Source: Kocuria rhizophila (GTDB lineage Bacteria; Actinomycetota; Actinomycetes; Actinomycetales; Micrococcaceae). From it: DNA of 64,000 nt. Made by a program: the position numbers and the translations under genes. The DNA lies in assembly GCF_003667225.1 (NCBI RefSeq), contig NZ_RCOM01000005.1:1-64000 (forward strand), written 5' to 3'. This document shows positions 34,599 through 42,418 of the stretch, piece after piece (position 1 is the stretch's first letter; each line of letters begins with the position of its first letter). A model generated the notes under the pieces. That model saw only the letters and a list, made by a program, of their open reading frames with translations. It was not told where the DNA came from and did no database searches.

Positions 34599-35153
34599 AT
34601 GTCTGACCTGTCCGGAAAGAAGATCCTCCTCCTCGTCAACAACCAGGGCGTGGAGCAGGACGAGCTGAAGGTGCCCGCCGACAAGCTGCGCGCCGACGGC
34701 GCGGAGGTCACGGTGGCCGCCCCCGAGTCTGGCGAGGTGAAGTCGCTCGTGGGCGACTGGGACCTCGGCGAGACCTTCCCCGTGGACGCGACCATCTCCT
34801 CCGTGGACGACGCCGCGTACGACCTCCTGCTGCTGCCCGGCGGCACCCTGAGCGCGGACTCCCTGCGCCTGGACGAGGACGCGCAGAAGATCGCCAAGGC
34901 CTTCGCCTCCTCCGGGCGCCCGGTGGCCTCCATCTGCCACGGCCCGTGGCTGCTCGTGGAGACCGGCCTGGTGGACGGCAAGACCCTGACCTCCTACCAG
35001 TCGGTGAAGACGGACATCGTCAACGCCGGCGGCAGCTGGGTGGACGAGCAGGTGAAGGTGTGCCCCGCCAACGGCTGGACGCTCATCACCTCCCGCAACC
35101 CCGGTGACCTGGACGCGTTCGTGGGCGCCATCGAGGACCAGCTCACCGCCTGA
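34599..35153 (+). CDS. PfpI/DJ-1 superfamily protein (type 1 amidotransferase-like)
   Basis: A 184-residue DJ-1/PfpI protein. The nucleophile elbow is VASICHGPWLLVE with Cys near residue 114 and an adjacent His. The GDWDLGETFPVDATISSVDDAAYDLLLLPGG block supplies the conserved Glu/Asp. Members act as stress chaperones, glyoxalase III-like or deglycase enzymes; the exact role is disputed in the family. GAAAGGACC precedes the ATG. A very strong terminator follows. It is divergent from an osmoprotectant operon, in line with a stress role. Confidence 0.87.
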   Translation: MSDLSGKKILLLVNNQGVEQDELKVPADKLRADGAEVTVAAPESGEVKSLVGDWDLGETFPVDATISSVDDAAYDLLLLPGGTLSADSLRLDEDAQKIAKAFASSGRPVASICHGPWLLVETGLVDGKTLTSYQSVKTDIVNAGGSWVDEQVKVCPANGWTLITSRNPGDLDAFVGAIEDQLTA

Positions 35154-35179
35154 TCCGCGCCCCTTCACACCGCACGACG

Positions 35180-35215
35180 ACGGCGGGCCCCCCCCTCCCC
35201 GGGGGGGCCCGCCGT
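35180..35215 (+). terminator. Perfect 15-bp hairpin terminator after PfpI
   Basis: Arms 35180-35194 and 35201-35215 pair exactly (ACGGCGGGCCCCCCC with its complement) around CTCCCC. It is just after the PfpI stop and 27 bases before the convergent aminotransferase stop, so it probably serves both directions. It is preceded by ACGACG, a partial dispersed word. Confidence 0.85.
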
Positions 35216-35241
35216 TCGCGTGGGTCAGGTGGTTGCAAGGG

Positions 35242-36336
35242 TCAGCGACCCAGCACGTTCCTCAACGCACCGAGGATCAGGGTCACAGACTCCAGGGACG
35301 CGTTCGGGCCCATGAGACCGATGCGCCACACGGTGCCCGCGTACTCCTTCACACCGGGGCCGATCTCCATGCTGTAGGTCTCCAGCAGCTCCTTGCGGAC
35401 CGCGGCGGAGTCCACACCCCCCGGGACCTTCACGGTGGTCAGCTCCGGCAGGCGGTGGCCCTCGCGGGCGAAGAGCTCCAGGCCCATCTCCTGCAGACCG
35501 TCCTGCAGCGCACGGCCCGCGGCCTCGTGACGCTCGCGGACGGCGTCGAGCCCCTCCGCCAGCACGCGGCGCAGACCGGCCTCCAGCGAGGCGACCATCG
35601 CGACCGGCGCGGTGTGGTGGTAGGTGCGGGTGGCCCCGGAGGCCTCACCCACGTAGCCACCGAGCATCCCGAGGTCCAGGTACCACGAGCGGGGCTTCTC
35701 CACGCGGCGCTCCCACGCCCGGTCGGAAACCGTGAACGGCGCCAGGCCGGGGGCCACGCCCAGGCACTTCTGGGTGCCCGCGTAGCCGATGTCGATGCCC
35801 CACTCGTCCGCCTTGAGCTCGATCCCGCCGATGGACGTCACGGCGTCCACGAGCAGCAGGGCGTCACCCTTGAGCGCGCCGAGGGCTGCGATGTCCGAGC
35901 GGACACCCGTGGAGGTCTCCGCGTGCACCGCCGCGATGATCTTCGGGGACGGGTGCGCCGCGGCCACCTTCTCAGGATCCACGGGCTCGCCGAACGGGAA
36001 GTCCACACGGGTCACCTCGGCACCGCAGCGGGCGGCGACGTCGCACATCCGCTCCCCGAACAGGCCGTTGACCGCGATCACCACGGGGTCCCCCGGGTTC
36101 ACGAAGTTGACGAACGCCGCCTCCATGCCTGCGGAGCCCGTGGCGGACAGCGGCAGGGTGCGGCGGTTGTCGGTGCCCCACACCTTCCGCAGCCCGTCGC
36201 ACGCGCTGTCCATGACCGCGAGGAACTGCGGGTCCAGGTGGCCGAGCAGCGGGCGCGCGAGCGCCTCGGTGGCCTCCGGGTACGGGTTGGTGGGGCCGGG
36301 ACCGAACAGGTGGCGGACGGTCATGATCTCGCTCAT
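35242..36336 (-). CDS. Class V aminotransferase (serine/alanine-glyoxylate type)
   Basis: A 364-residue PLP enzyme. The PLP Lys is in AGTQKCLGVAPGLAPF, the N-terminal motif is FGPGPTNPYPEATEAL, and substrate/PLP blocks are HAETSTGVRSDI and LLLVDAVTSIGGIELKADEWGID. This matches alanine-glyoxylate or serine-glyoxylate aminotransferases, turning glyoxylate to glycine, and fits the glyoxylate genes elsewhere in the window. ATG 36336 has AGGAGA at proper spacing. A sulfur-linked (cysteine desulfurase-like) role is unlikely from the motifs. It appears monocistronic. Confidence 0.9.
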   Translation of the reverse strand: MSEIMTVRHLFGPGPTNPYPEATEALARPLLGHLDPQFLAVMDSACDGLRKVWGTDNRRTLPLSATGSAGMEAAFVNFVNPGDPVVIAVNGLFGERMCDVAARCGAEVTRVDFPFGEPVDPEKVAAAHPSPKIIAAVHAETSTGVRSDIAALGALKGDALLLVDAVTSIGGIELKADEWGIDIGYAGTQKCLGVAPGLAPFTVSDRAWERRVEKPRSWYLDLGMLGGYVGEASGATRTYHHTAPVAMVASLEAGLRRVLAEGLDAVRERHEAAGRALQDGLQEMGLELFAREGHRLPELTTVKVPGGVDSAAVRKELLETYSMEIGPGVKEYAGTVWRIGLMGPNASLESVTLILGALRNVLGR

Positions 36337-36559
36337 GGAAGGGTCTCCTGACTGCGCCGGCCTCGCTCGAGTTCTCGCGAGGCGGTGTCCGCGGGAGAAC
36401 CGGCGGACGGCGGCGCGCTGTGGTGTGCGGGGCCACCTCCAGAGTAGAGCCAGATCACAGCCCACGCGATGACCGGCCGTTTCCCGCCCCGGCCACTCGC
36501 TCGCGCTTCTGCGGTCGAACCGCTTCACCCCGGCGCTCTCGTGCCGTGCTTTCCGCCCG

Positions 36560-36569
36560 ACGACGCCGC
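36560..36569 (+). repeat. Single copy of dispersed word ACGACGCCGC just beyond hipA
   Basis: It lies six bases past the hipA stop on the minus strand. No inverted partner lies near; it may be a solo word. Confidence 0.65.
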
Positions 36570-36574
36570 GGGGC

Positions 36575-37768
36575 TCAGCCGGCCAGCTCGGCCCGCCGCT
36601 GGCGCAGCTCCCGTTCCGCGAATCGCAGGGGGGACCCGTGGAACGGCAGGGCCTCGAGGTCGACGGTGCTCGCGGCTTTCAGCGCCAGCGCGTTCGCCGA
36701 GTGGGCCGCGCGCTCCGGCAGCCCGATGGCACGGGCGAAGGCTGCCCAGTGACCCGCCCGAAGGTTCTTGACCCGCCCGTCCACCGGCAGCGCCTGGGTC
36801 CTGTCGTCGTAGAGGAGCGTGCAGGGCACGTCGTAGACGGGGGCCACCTCGAACCGTCCGCCGGTGCCCGCGAGCACGGAGACGTTCTTCGCGTGGAGAT
36901 CGCCGTTGCCGGTCAGCCAGGAGAACACGAACTGCAGGTAGAGGTTTCTGGTGGCCACCAGGGGAGCCGCCGTCGTGTCCGCGAGCGCGCGCACCACTTC
37001 CTCCGAGGTGAGGGTGTACTTCGCCGCCGGAGCCAGCCCCATGACCTGGCACGCGTCCTCCGCGGCATTGCGGGACCGGCTGCCGTCGCGGAATGTCCGG
37101 TCGAACCGCTCCACCATCAGCCCGGCAACGCCATGACGGTCCACCACGGTCTGCGCCGGGGCCACCGGGATCCTGAGGTGCCTCGCGGCGGCGAGGTGCA
37201 GTGCCTCGTTGGCGACGAGATGGGGGTGGTCCGGGGGATCCAGTTTGAGGATGTAGCGCTTCTCCGCCGCGGCCACGGGGGCGGTGAGCATCGACGCGCT
37301 GGCCTTCTCCTGGACCCCCGGCAGGGCGTGGAGGTCCAGAGCGGTGGCGAGTCGTGAGAAGTCGACGTCCTGCAGGTGAGCCGTGTCGACCAGTGGGTCG
37401 GGCTCGGCCGGAGGGGTTCCCGCGGGAACCACCTGGACGTCCCCCGGGGCATCTGCCCCCACAGCCATGAGCAGGGAGAGCTCGTCATCGGGACTCGTCT
37501 TGATCGCGTTCCGCAGGACGGTCAGACGGTGACCCTCCGGCAGCAGACCCGCGAAGAACGCGGGCACCCCGCCCGAGGCCGTGGCGACGGGCGCCTCCTG
37601 GACGGGCAGCGTCGTCGCCACCGGAGGGCCTCCCAGCTGCCGGTACTGCTCGTCGTAGGTGAACACGGTGCTCGCAGCGTCACCCCGTTCCAGTCGTGCC
37701 GCCAGCCGTCCGGCCTTGTAGACGTCCGCCGCGGCGACCGAGCGCAGGCGCTGCACGTCCGCCGTCAT
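36575..37768 (-). CDS. hipA: HipA-like serine/threonine kinase toxin
   Basis: A 397-residue HipA-family kinase. It has the N-terminal couple domain, the catalytic loop NGDLHAKNVSVL and the metal-binding DV in VAPVYDVPCTLLYDD. An N-terminal GVPAFFAGLLPEGHRLTVLRN matches the HipA LLPEG hallmark. HipA kinases phosphorylate glutamyl-tRNA synthetase or related targets and induce persistence. It overlaps hipB by four bases. The target in this host is unknown. Confidence 0.88.
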   Translation of the reverse strand: MTADVQRLRSVAAADVYKAGRLAARLERGDAASTVFTYDEQYRQLGGPPVATTLPVQEAPVATASGGVPAFFAGLLPEGHRLTVLRNAIKTSPDDELSLLMAVGADAPGDVQVVPAGTPPAEPDPLVDTAHLQDVDFSRLATALDLHALPGVQEKASASMLTAPVAAAEKRYILKLDPPDHPHLVANEALHLAAARHLRIPVAPAQTVVDRHGVAGLMVERFDRTFRDGSRSRNAAEDACQVMGLAPAAKYTLTSEEVVRALADTTAAPLVATRNLYLQFVFSWLTGNGDLHAKNVSVLAGTGGRFEVAPVYDVPCTLLYDDRTQALPVDGRVKNLRAGHWAAFARAIGLPERAAHSANALALKAASTVDLEALPFHGSPLRFAERELRQRRAELAG

Positions 37769-37962
37769 GCCACGCTCACCCGCAGACCGAGCACGCCGGC
37801 GGTGGCGACGAGGGCGGCCACCGTGGGGTTGCCCCGTCCCGTCTCGATGGCGCGCACCGTCCTCTCGGAGACGCCCGAGAGGTCCGCGAGGTCCTTCTGG
37901 GTGAGACCCGCCTCACGGCGTGCTCTCCGGATGGCCTCACCCGGCTCCACGATCCCCTGCAT
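37765..37962 (-). CDS. hipB: HipB-like antitoxin (XRE HTH)
   Basis: A 65-residue protein that is almost only an XRE-type helix-turn-helix (RREAGLTQKDLADLSGVSERTVRAIETGRGNPT). HipB binds operators as a dimer and sequesters HipA. Here the upstream DNA holds three GGCA-N6-TGCC type palindromes spaced 60 bases apart. It begins at ATG 37962, 13 bases from the nearest palindrome. Its short C-terminus lacks the extended tail of E. coli HipB (88 residues). Confidence 0.88.
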   Translation of the reverse strand: MQGIVEPGEAIRRARREAGLTQKDLADLSGVSERTVRAIETGRGNPTVAALVATAGVLGLRVSVA

Positions 37963-37974
37963 CAGTCCCCCTCC

Positions 37975-38108
37975 GGCAAGAAGTTGCCGATTACGGTTCA
38001 GTGGACCTCATTCTGCCGCCAAACCCCGTAAACCGGCAAGATGTTGCCTTTCCAGGCTCCGCGGCGTCGTCGAACCCGCCGGAGGTGGCCTATCGGCAGG
38101 ATGCTGCC
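37975..38108. promoter_or_regulatory. Three phased HipB-type operators
   Basis: GGCAAGAAGTTGCC (37975-37988), GGCAAGATGTTGCC (38035-38048) and GGCAGGATGCTGCC (38095-38108) share the form GGCA-RGAWG-YTGCC and start exactly 60 bases apart. The first is next to hipB; the third lies inside the last codons of the neighbouring MFS gene. Multiple operators that allow cooperative DNA bending are known for E. coli hipBA. Confidence 0.8.
38061..38070 (-). repeat. Single copy of dispersed word ACGACGCCGC between hip operators
   Basis: GCGGCGTCGT lies between the second and third hip operators, 20 bases before the MFS stop. Confidence 0.65.
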
Positions 38109-39313
38109 GCTCGGGGCAGGAAGGTCAGCGCGAGCACCACGGCCGCCACGATCAACCCCGTGATGCACAGCACCGCCCCGTTCCACCCCGCGGCGGTGAA
38201 GGGGACGCCCACCGCGTAGCCGAGCACCGACGATCCCCCGTAGTAGAACAGCGTGTACAGCGAAGACGCCTGCGCCCGGCCCTCCGTGGCGAGCGCGGGG
38301 ACCCACCCGTTCGCCACGGAGTGCGCCGCGAAGAACCCGGCCGTGAACACGAGCACCCCCGCCACGATCACCGGCAGCCACGGCACGGCGGTGAGCAGCA
38401 GTCCGCCGAGCATCACCAGGGCGGAGCCGAGCAGCACGGGCTTCCGACCGAATCGCCCCGCGAGGCCCCCGGCCCGGGCGGAGGACCACGTGCCGGAGAG
38501 GTAGGCCAGGAACAGCACCGAGATCACGCTCTGCGGCACGCTGTACGGGGCCTCGCCCAGGTGGAAGCCGATGTAGTTGTACACGGCCACGAACCCGCCC
38601 ATGAGCAGGAAGCCCTGCAGGTAGAGCGTGAGCAGGCGGGGGTCCTTGAGGTTGATCCACAGGTGCTCGAGCAGCCCGTGCTCGCCCGTGATCTTGACGG
38701 GTTGAGCCGTGAAACCGCGTTGCCGCGGGGCGAGCAGGATGAAGACGACGGCGGCGGCCGCCGCGATCAGGGCAACCACCGACGTGCCCACGCGCCAGCC
38801 GAAGAAGTCCGCGAGGGGTGCGGCCACGATCCTGCCGGAGAGCCCGCCGAGGCTCGTTCCGGAGATGTAGGTGCCCGCCGCCGCTGCTCCGTGGCGCGAG
38901 CTGACCTCCTCCGCGAGGTAGGCCATGGCCACCGCCGGGATGCCACCCAGGGCCACGCCCTCCACGAAGCGCAGGGCCACGAGGGACTCGAACGTGGGCA
39001 TGAGCCCCACGAGCACACCGAGCACCGTGGCCGCGCTCACCGCGGCGACCATCGTGCGACGTCGCCCCCACCGGTCGGAAACCAGGGACCACGGGATCAC
39101 GCCCACCGCCAGGCCCATGGTGGCCGAGGAGACCGCGAGCGCAGACTGTGCGGCGTCCACGTGGAGGTCCTCGGCGAGAATGGGGAGCACACCCTGCACC
39201 GAGTACAGCTGCGCGAACGTCGCGACCCCCGCGCACAGCAGCGCCACGAGGATCCGCCGGTACCCCGAGCTGCCCTTCTCGTAGCCCTCCCACGCCGTGC
39301 GCGACGATCCCAT
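38090..39313 (-). CDS. MFS drug/metabolite exporter (Bcr/YnfM-like)
   Basis: A 407-residue transporter with 12 hydrophobic helices. The A-motif loop is SLVSDRWGRRRTM between helices 2 and 3, and VEGVALGGIPAVAMAYLAEEV follows in the middle of the N-half. This fits the proton-driven efflux MFS group (YnfM/AraJ-like). ATG at 39313 (MGSSRTAWEGYEK) is chosen by topology; AGAAGG lies somewhat far upstream. Its 3' end contains one hipB operator copy (38095-38108), so the two loci touch. The substrate is unknown. Confidence 0.85.
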   Translation of the reverse strand: MGSSRTAWEGYEKGSSGYRRILVALLCAGVATFAQLYSVQGVLPILAEDLHVDAAQSALAVSSATMGLAVGVIPWSLVSDRWGRRRTMVAAVSAATVLGVLVGLMPTFESLVALRFVEGVALGGIPAVAMAYLAEEVSSRHGAAAAGTYISGTSLGGLSGRIVAAPLADFFGWRVGTSVVALIAAAAAVVFILLAPRQRGFTAQPVKITGEHGLLEHLWINLKDPRLLTLYLQGFLLMGGFVAVYNYIGFHLGEAPYSVPQSVISVLFLAYLSGTWSSARAGGLAGRFGRKPVLLGSALVMLGGLLLTAVPWLPVIVAGVLVFTAGFFAAHSVANGWVPALATEGRAQASSLYTLFYYGGSSVLGYAVGVPFTAAGWNGAVLCITGLIVAAVVLALTFLPRAAASCR

Positions 39314-39465
39314 GCTCGAAGCCACCTTCTGCTCGCTGACGATCCGCTGTTCCGGGCACCACGTGGTCGTCCGTGTCCCACCCGGCCCCCGCCAGGCTAC
39401 GCCCGGACGACGTCGCCCGGGCTGGGGAGGCGACCGCGCGGCATCGTCCGGGCGTGCCCCCGAGC

Positions 39466-39511
39466 ACGACGCCGCCCGCACCCTTCCGTGGGAGAGTGCG
39501 GGCGGCGTCGT
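39466..39511 (-). terminator. 16-bp perfect hairpin from paired ACGACGCCGC words
   Basis: Arms 39466-39481 and 39496-39511 are exact complements; each begins with the dispersed word followed by CCGCAC. The loop is 14 bases. It sits 36 bases beyond the SRPBCC gene stop on the minus strand. Confidence 0.75.
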
Positions 39512-39546
39512 TCACCGGCGCGCGGGGCCGTGGCCCCGCGAGGGTG

Positions 39547-40011
39547 TCAGGAACCCGAGACGGACGCGGCGAGCTTGTCCAGGGACTCCTCCAGGACGTT
39601 CTGGTCGAAGACCGGGAAGCTGACCTTCTTCTCCACCTTGGGGTTGGCGTGCTCCCACGAGTAGGTGAGGGTCACGGTGGTGGAGTCCGAGCCCTCGGGC
39701 TGCAGCTCGTACATCCACTCCCAGCCGTTGTCCTCCACGGAAGTGCCCTCCGGGCAGGGCTTCCACGCGATGAGCTTGTTGGGGTCCAGGCCGGTGACGT
39801 GGTTCTCCATCTTGTAGTCCCCGCCCATCATCTCGGCGTTCATGTTCATCACGAACACGTCCCCCACCTGCTGGATGCGCTGGTCCGTGCCGGAGATGAC
39901 GGTCCCGGAGGCGTCCAGGCCGGGGTGCTTGGCGGGCAGGGTCAAGACCTCGAAGATCTCCTCCGCCGGGGCGTCGATGACACGGCTGACAGTGATGCTT
40001 TTCTCGCTCAC
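39547..40011 (-). CDS. SRPBCC-fold (polyketide cyclase/AHA1-like) protein
   Basis: A 154-residue START-like protein. Its layout ITVSRVIDAPAEEIFEVLTLPAKHPGLDASG followed by TYSWEHANPKVEKKVSFPVFDQNVLEESLDKLAASV shows the beta-rich helix-grip fold with a long C-terminal helix. Such proteins bind hydrophobic ligands and have diverse roles. GTG 40011 is at proper distance from AGGAGGT, better than internal Met starts. It is monocistronic with its own terminator. The ligand is unknown. Confidence 0.8.
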   Translation of the reverse strand: MSEKSITVSRVIDAPAEEIFEVLTLPAKHPGLDASGTVISGTDQRIQQVGDVFVMNMNAEMMGGDYKMENHVTGLDPNKLIAWKPCPEGTSVEDNGWEWMYELQPEGSDSTTVTLTYSWEHANPKVEKKVSFPVFDQNVLEESLDKLAASVSGS

Positions 40012-40076
40012 GAGATACCTCCTGTGTGGTGACGTGCTCTTTCCCACCCACGGTAGCCAGGACCGGGGGTGGGGGT

Positions 40077-41084
40077 TCAAGCGTTTTTGCGGTGGGCGAA
40101 GAACTCCGGGCCGTTCGGGCGGCCCGCGGGCTCGGGCCGCTGCGACTGTCCGGCCCCCGGCCACGGCGCCTCCTCCGGCTGACCGGCCAGCTGCGCGAGG
40201 CCCAGCAGGTGGTGGGCGAAGCCGAGCTCGGCGCGACCCTCGAACCGCGCGGAGGTGATCACCCGGATCCGGTCCGTGGCCTCGATGCGCGCTCCCACCC
40301 GGTGCAGTGCGGCCACGAGCGCCTCGTCCTCGCTGCACTCCAGCGCGGGAAACCCACCCGCACGCTCGTAGCTGCGCGCTCGCACCCCCATGTTCGCGGC
40401 GTGGATGTGCGGGTGCCCCTCCGCGAGCGTGTGCTCCCGCTGCCACAGGCGGTACACGGCCACCGGGCACTCCGCCGGGTCCGGCTCCACGGTCCCGAGC
40501 ACCGCGTCCACCCCGTGAGCCGCGCGCTCCAGCTGATAGGCAACCCAGTTCTCGGGCACCGCGGTGTCCGCGTCCGTGGATGCGATCCACTCCGGCCGGC
40601 AGTTCGCCAGCGCCCACGACGCCGCGGCCGCTCGGGCCCCGCCCGCACTGCGCCACGATCCCGTCACCACCTCGAGCCGCGTCGTGCCCTCGGGCAGTCC
40701 CGACGCCGCCCACGCGGCGCTCGCGCGCTCCACCGTGTCGTCGGTGCACGCGTCCGCGGCGAGCACCACGGTCACGTGGAGCGGCGCGGACACGCCGGGT
40801 CCGTCGGGTCCGCCGGGTCCGTCGGGTCCGCCGGGTCCGTCGGGTCCGTCGGGAGACGATAGCTCGGAGTCGGCCGGCGGCACGGCGGCGTCGTCCCCCG
40901 GCGGCGCGGGCTCCGACCCCGTGGGCACGGCAGGGACTGCCCCGGGGGCCGTCTGCGACGGCGCCTCCATTACACGAGCCGTGGTGCAGGCCGCCGCAAT
41001 CGCCGCGGCCACGGACGCGATGCACCGCCCCACCCGCTCCTCCTCGTTGCAGGCCGGAACCACCACCGCGACTCGCCGGATCAT
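40077..41084 (-). CDS. Family 2 glycosyltransferase with low-complexity insert
   Basis: A 335-residue GT-A transferase. N-terminal RRVAVVVPACNEEERVGRCI is the sugar-nucleotide strand, DADTAVPENW supplies the DxD metal motif, and GFPALECSEDEALVAALHRVG the acceptor side. Between strand 1 and strand 2 (about residues 36-100) there is a 65-residue Pro/Gly/Asp insert with a collagen-like GPDGPG run, coded by a 9-bp tandem repeat. Two dispersed words lie within (near 40616 and 40885). It is last in an operon with a PIG-L/methyltransferase and an acyl-CoA dehydrogenase homologue, overlapping the former by four bases. Confidence 0.83.
   Translation of the reverse strand: MIRRVAVVVPACNEEERVGRCIASVAAAIAAACTTARVMEAPSQTAPGAVPAVPTGSEPAPPGDDAAVPPADSELSSPDGPDGPGGPDGPGGPDGPGVSAPLHVTVVLAADACTDDTVERASAAWAASGLPEGTTRLEVVTGSWRSAGGARAAAASWALANCRPEWIASTDADTAVPENWVAYQLERAAHGVDAVLGTVEPDPAECPVAVYRLWQREHTLAEGHPHIHAANMGVRARSYERAGGFPALECSEDEALVAALHRVGARIEATDRIRVITSARFEGRAELGFAHHLLGLAQLAGQPEEAPWPGAGQSQRPEPAGRPNGPEFFAHRKNA
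40798..40851. repeat. 9-bp minisatellite inside glycosyltransferase gene
   Basis: Six tandem units alternate mostly GGTCCGTCG and GGTCCGCCG. In the gene's reading frame they code the GPDGPG run. Array length could vary by slipped-strand mispairing without breaking the frame. Confidence 0.8.
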
Positions 41085-42418
41085 CCCTGCTCCCGCGGCA
41101 CGGGTTCGAAGATCTCCAGCTCGAAGTCCCGTTCCCGGTGGCTCACCACGCGCCGCAGGTCCGGGCGGCAACGCGCCTCGCGGTGCACGTCCGCGCCGTC
41201 CAGGGGCCAGTCCTGGATGGGGTGGCGCCAGTGGCACAGCACCAGGTGCCCCTCCGGCTCCAGGGCGGTGGCACAGCGCTCCAGCAGCTCGTCCCACTGC
41301 TCGGGCGAGCAGAAGTACCCCATCTCGCTCACCACGATCAGGTCTCTGGGAGTCCACTCCTCCCGCCACTCTGCGGGCAGCACGGCGTGGACGAGCTCGA
41401 CGTTCGCGGCGCCCTCCTCCGCGAGCCGGGCGCGGGCGGCACGCAGGGCGACGTCGCTCGCGTCCACCGCGGTCACGGCACCCGCCCGCTGGGCGAGCTC
41501 CGCCGTGAGCGCGCCCGTGGAGCAGCCGATGTCGAGCACACGCTCGTAGCGCGGACGCGGCAGGCAGCCGAGGAGCACCTCGCGCTTGCGCCGCTCGTAC
41601 CAGGAGGTGTCCACGTCCCAGGGGTCCTCGGCGTCGGAGTGCACGCGGTCGAACACCGCGGACTGCCCCGGGGCGGCCAGCACGAAGTGCTCGGCGGGGC
41701 GGTCGAAGTGCGCGACCACGTGAGGACCCAGCAGCACCTCGTCACCGGGCCGGTCCGAGAGCGGGCGCACCTGCGTGACGTGGTGGGCCAGGGCGTCCCG
41801 CTTGGCCGCACGGTCCTCCTCCGACAGCGGCACCCGCACCAGACCGCGCGGCAGCCGGGTGGGCGAACCCCAGTGCCAGAACCACACGGGGTACTGCACG
41901 CAGCGCACACCCCGCGCACCGGCGGCGCGGGTCACCGTGCGGGCGAGGACCTCGTGGTCGGTGTGGGCGTCCCGCTCCCAGGTGACAACCGCGAGCGGAC
42001 TCTCCCCCTGGCCCGCCCAGTCGAGGTGCTCGGCGACGGGGGCCTCCAGCTGCTCCTCGGTGAGGCCACCGTCCGTGAGGGACAGGTACACGGGTGGCGC
42101 ATCCTGCCCGGTCAGAGTCTGCACCGCGGCGGCCAGCTCCTCGTGGCGCAGGCGCGCGAGCTCGTCCGGCGTGAACGTGGTGGAGTCCGGATGGGAGTTC
42201 TCCCCCAGGGTCGCCACGACCACCCGCACCTCCGTGCCCTGCCGGGCGAGCCGGCGCACGGTGCCGCCCGCACCCAGGGTCTCATCGTCCGGGTGCGCGG
42301 CGAACACGACGGCGCGGTCCACGCCCGCAAGCTCCAGCTCCGGGGCGCGGTGCAGGGCGCCGCAGCGGGCCCAGTCCTCCTCCGGGGTGCCCGGTTCCCG
42401 GTGGTCGAAGGTCACCAC
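41081..42418 (-). CDS. Fused PIG-L deacetylase and class I SAM methyltransferase
   Basis: A 445-residue two-domain protein. Residues 1-220 are a PIG-L (LmbE) zinc deacetylase: VFAAHPDDETLGAGG carries the HPDD metal motif, and WERDAHTDHEVL the second His pair. After a linker, residues 235-445 are a methyltransferase with motif I VLDIGCSTGALTAELAQ and motif II VDASDVALRAARARL. N-deacetylation followed by methylation of a sugar or aminocyclitol conjugate is suggested. GTG 42418 has GGAGG seven bases upstream; the start overlaps the dehydrogenase stop. The substrate is unknown. Confidence 0.85.
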   Translation of the reverse strand: MVTFDHREPGTPEEDWARCGALHRAPELELAGVDRAVVFAAHPDDETLGAGGTVRRLARQGTEVRVVVATLGENSHPDSTTFTPDELARLRHEELAAAVQTLTGQDAPPVYLSLTDGGLTEEQLEAPVAEHLDWAGQGESPLAVVTWERDAHTDHEVLARTVTRAAGARGVRCVQYPVWFWHWGSPTRLPRGLVRVPLSEEDRAAKRDALAHHVTQVRPLSDRPGDEVLLGPHVVAHFDRPAEHFVLAAPGQSAVFDRVHSDAEDPWDVDTSWYERRKREVLLGCLPRPRYERVLDIGCSTGALTAELAQRAGAVTAVDASDVALRAARARLAEEGAANVELVHAVLPAEWREEWTPRDLIVVSEMGYFCSPEQWDELLERCATALEPEGHLVLCHWRHPIQDWPLDGADVHREARCRPDLRRVVSHRERDFELEIFEPVPREQG

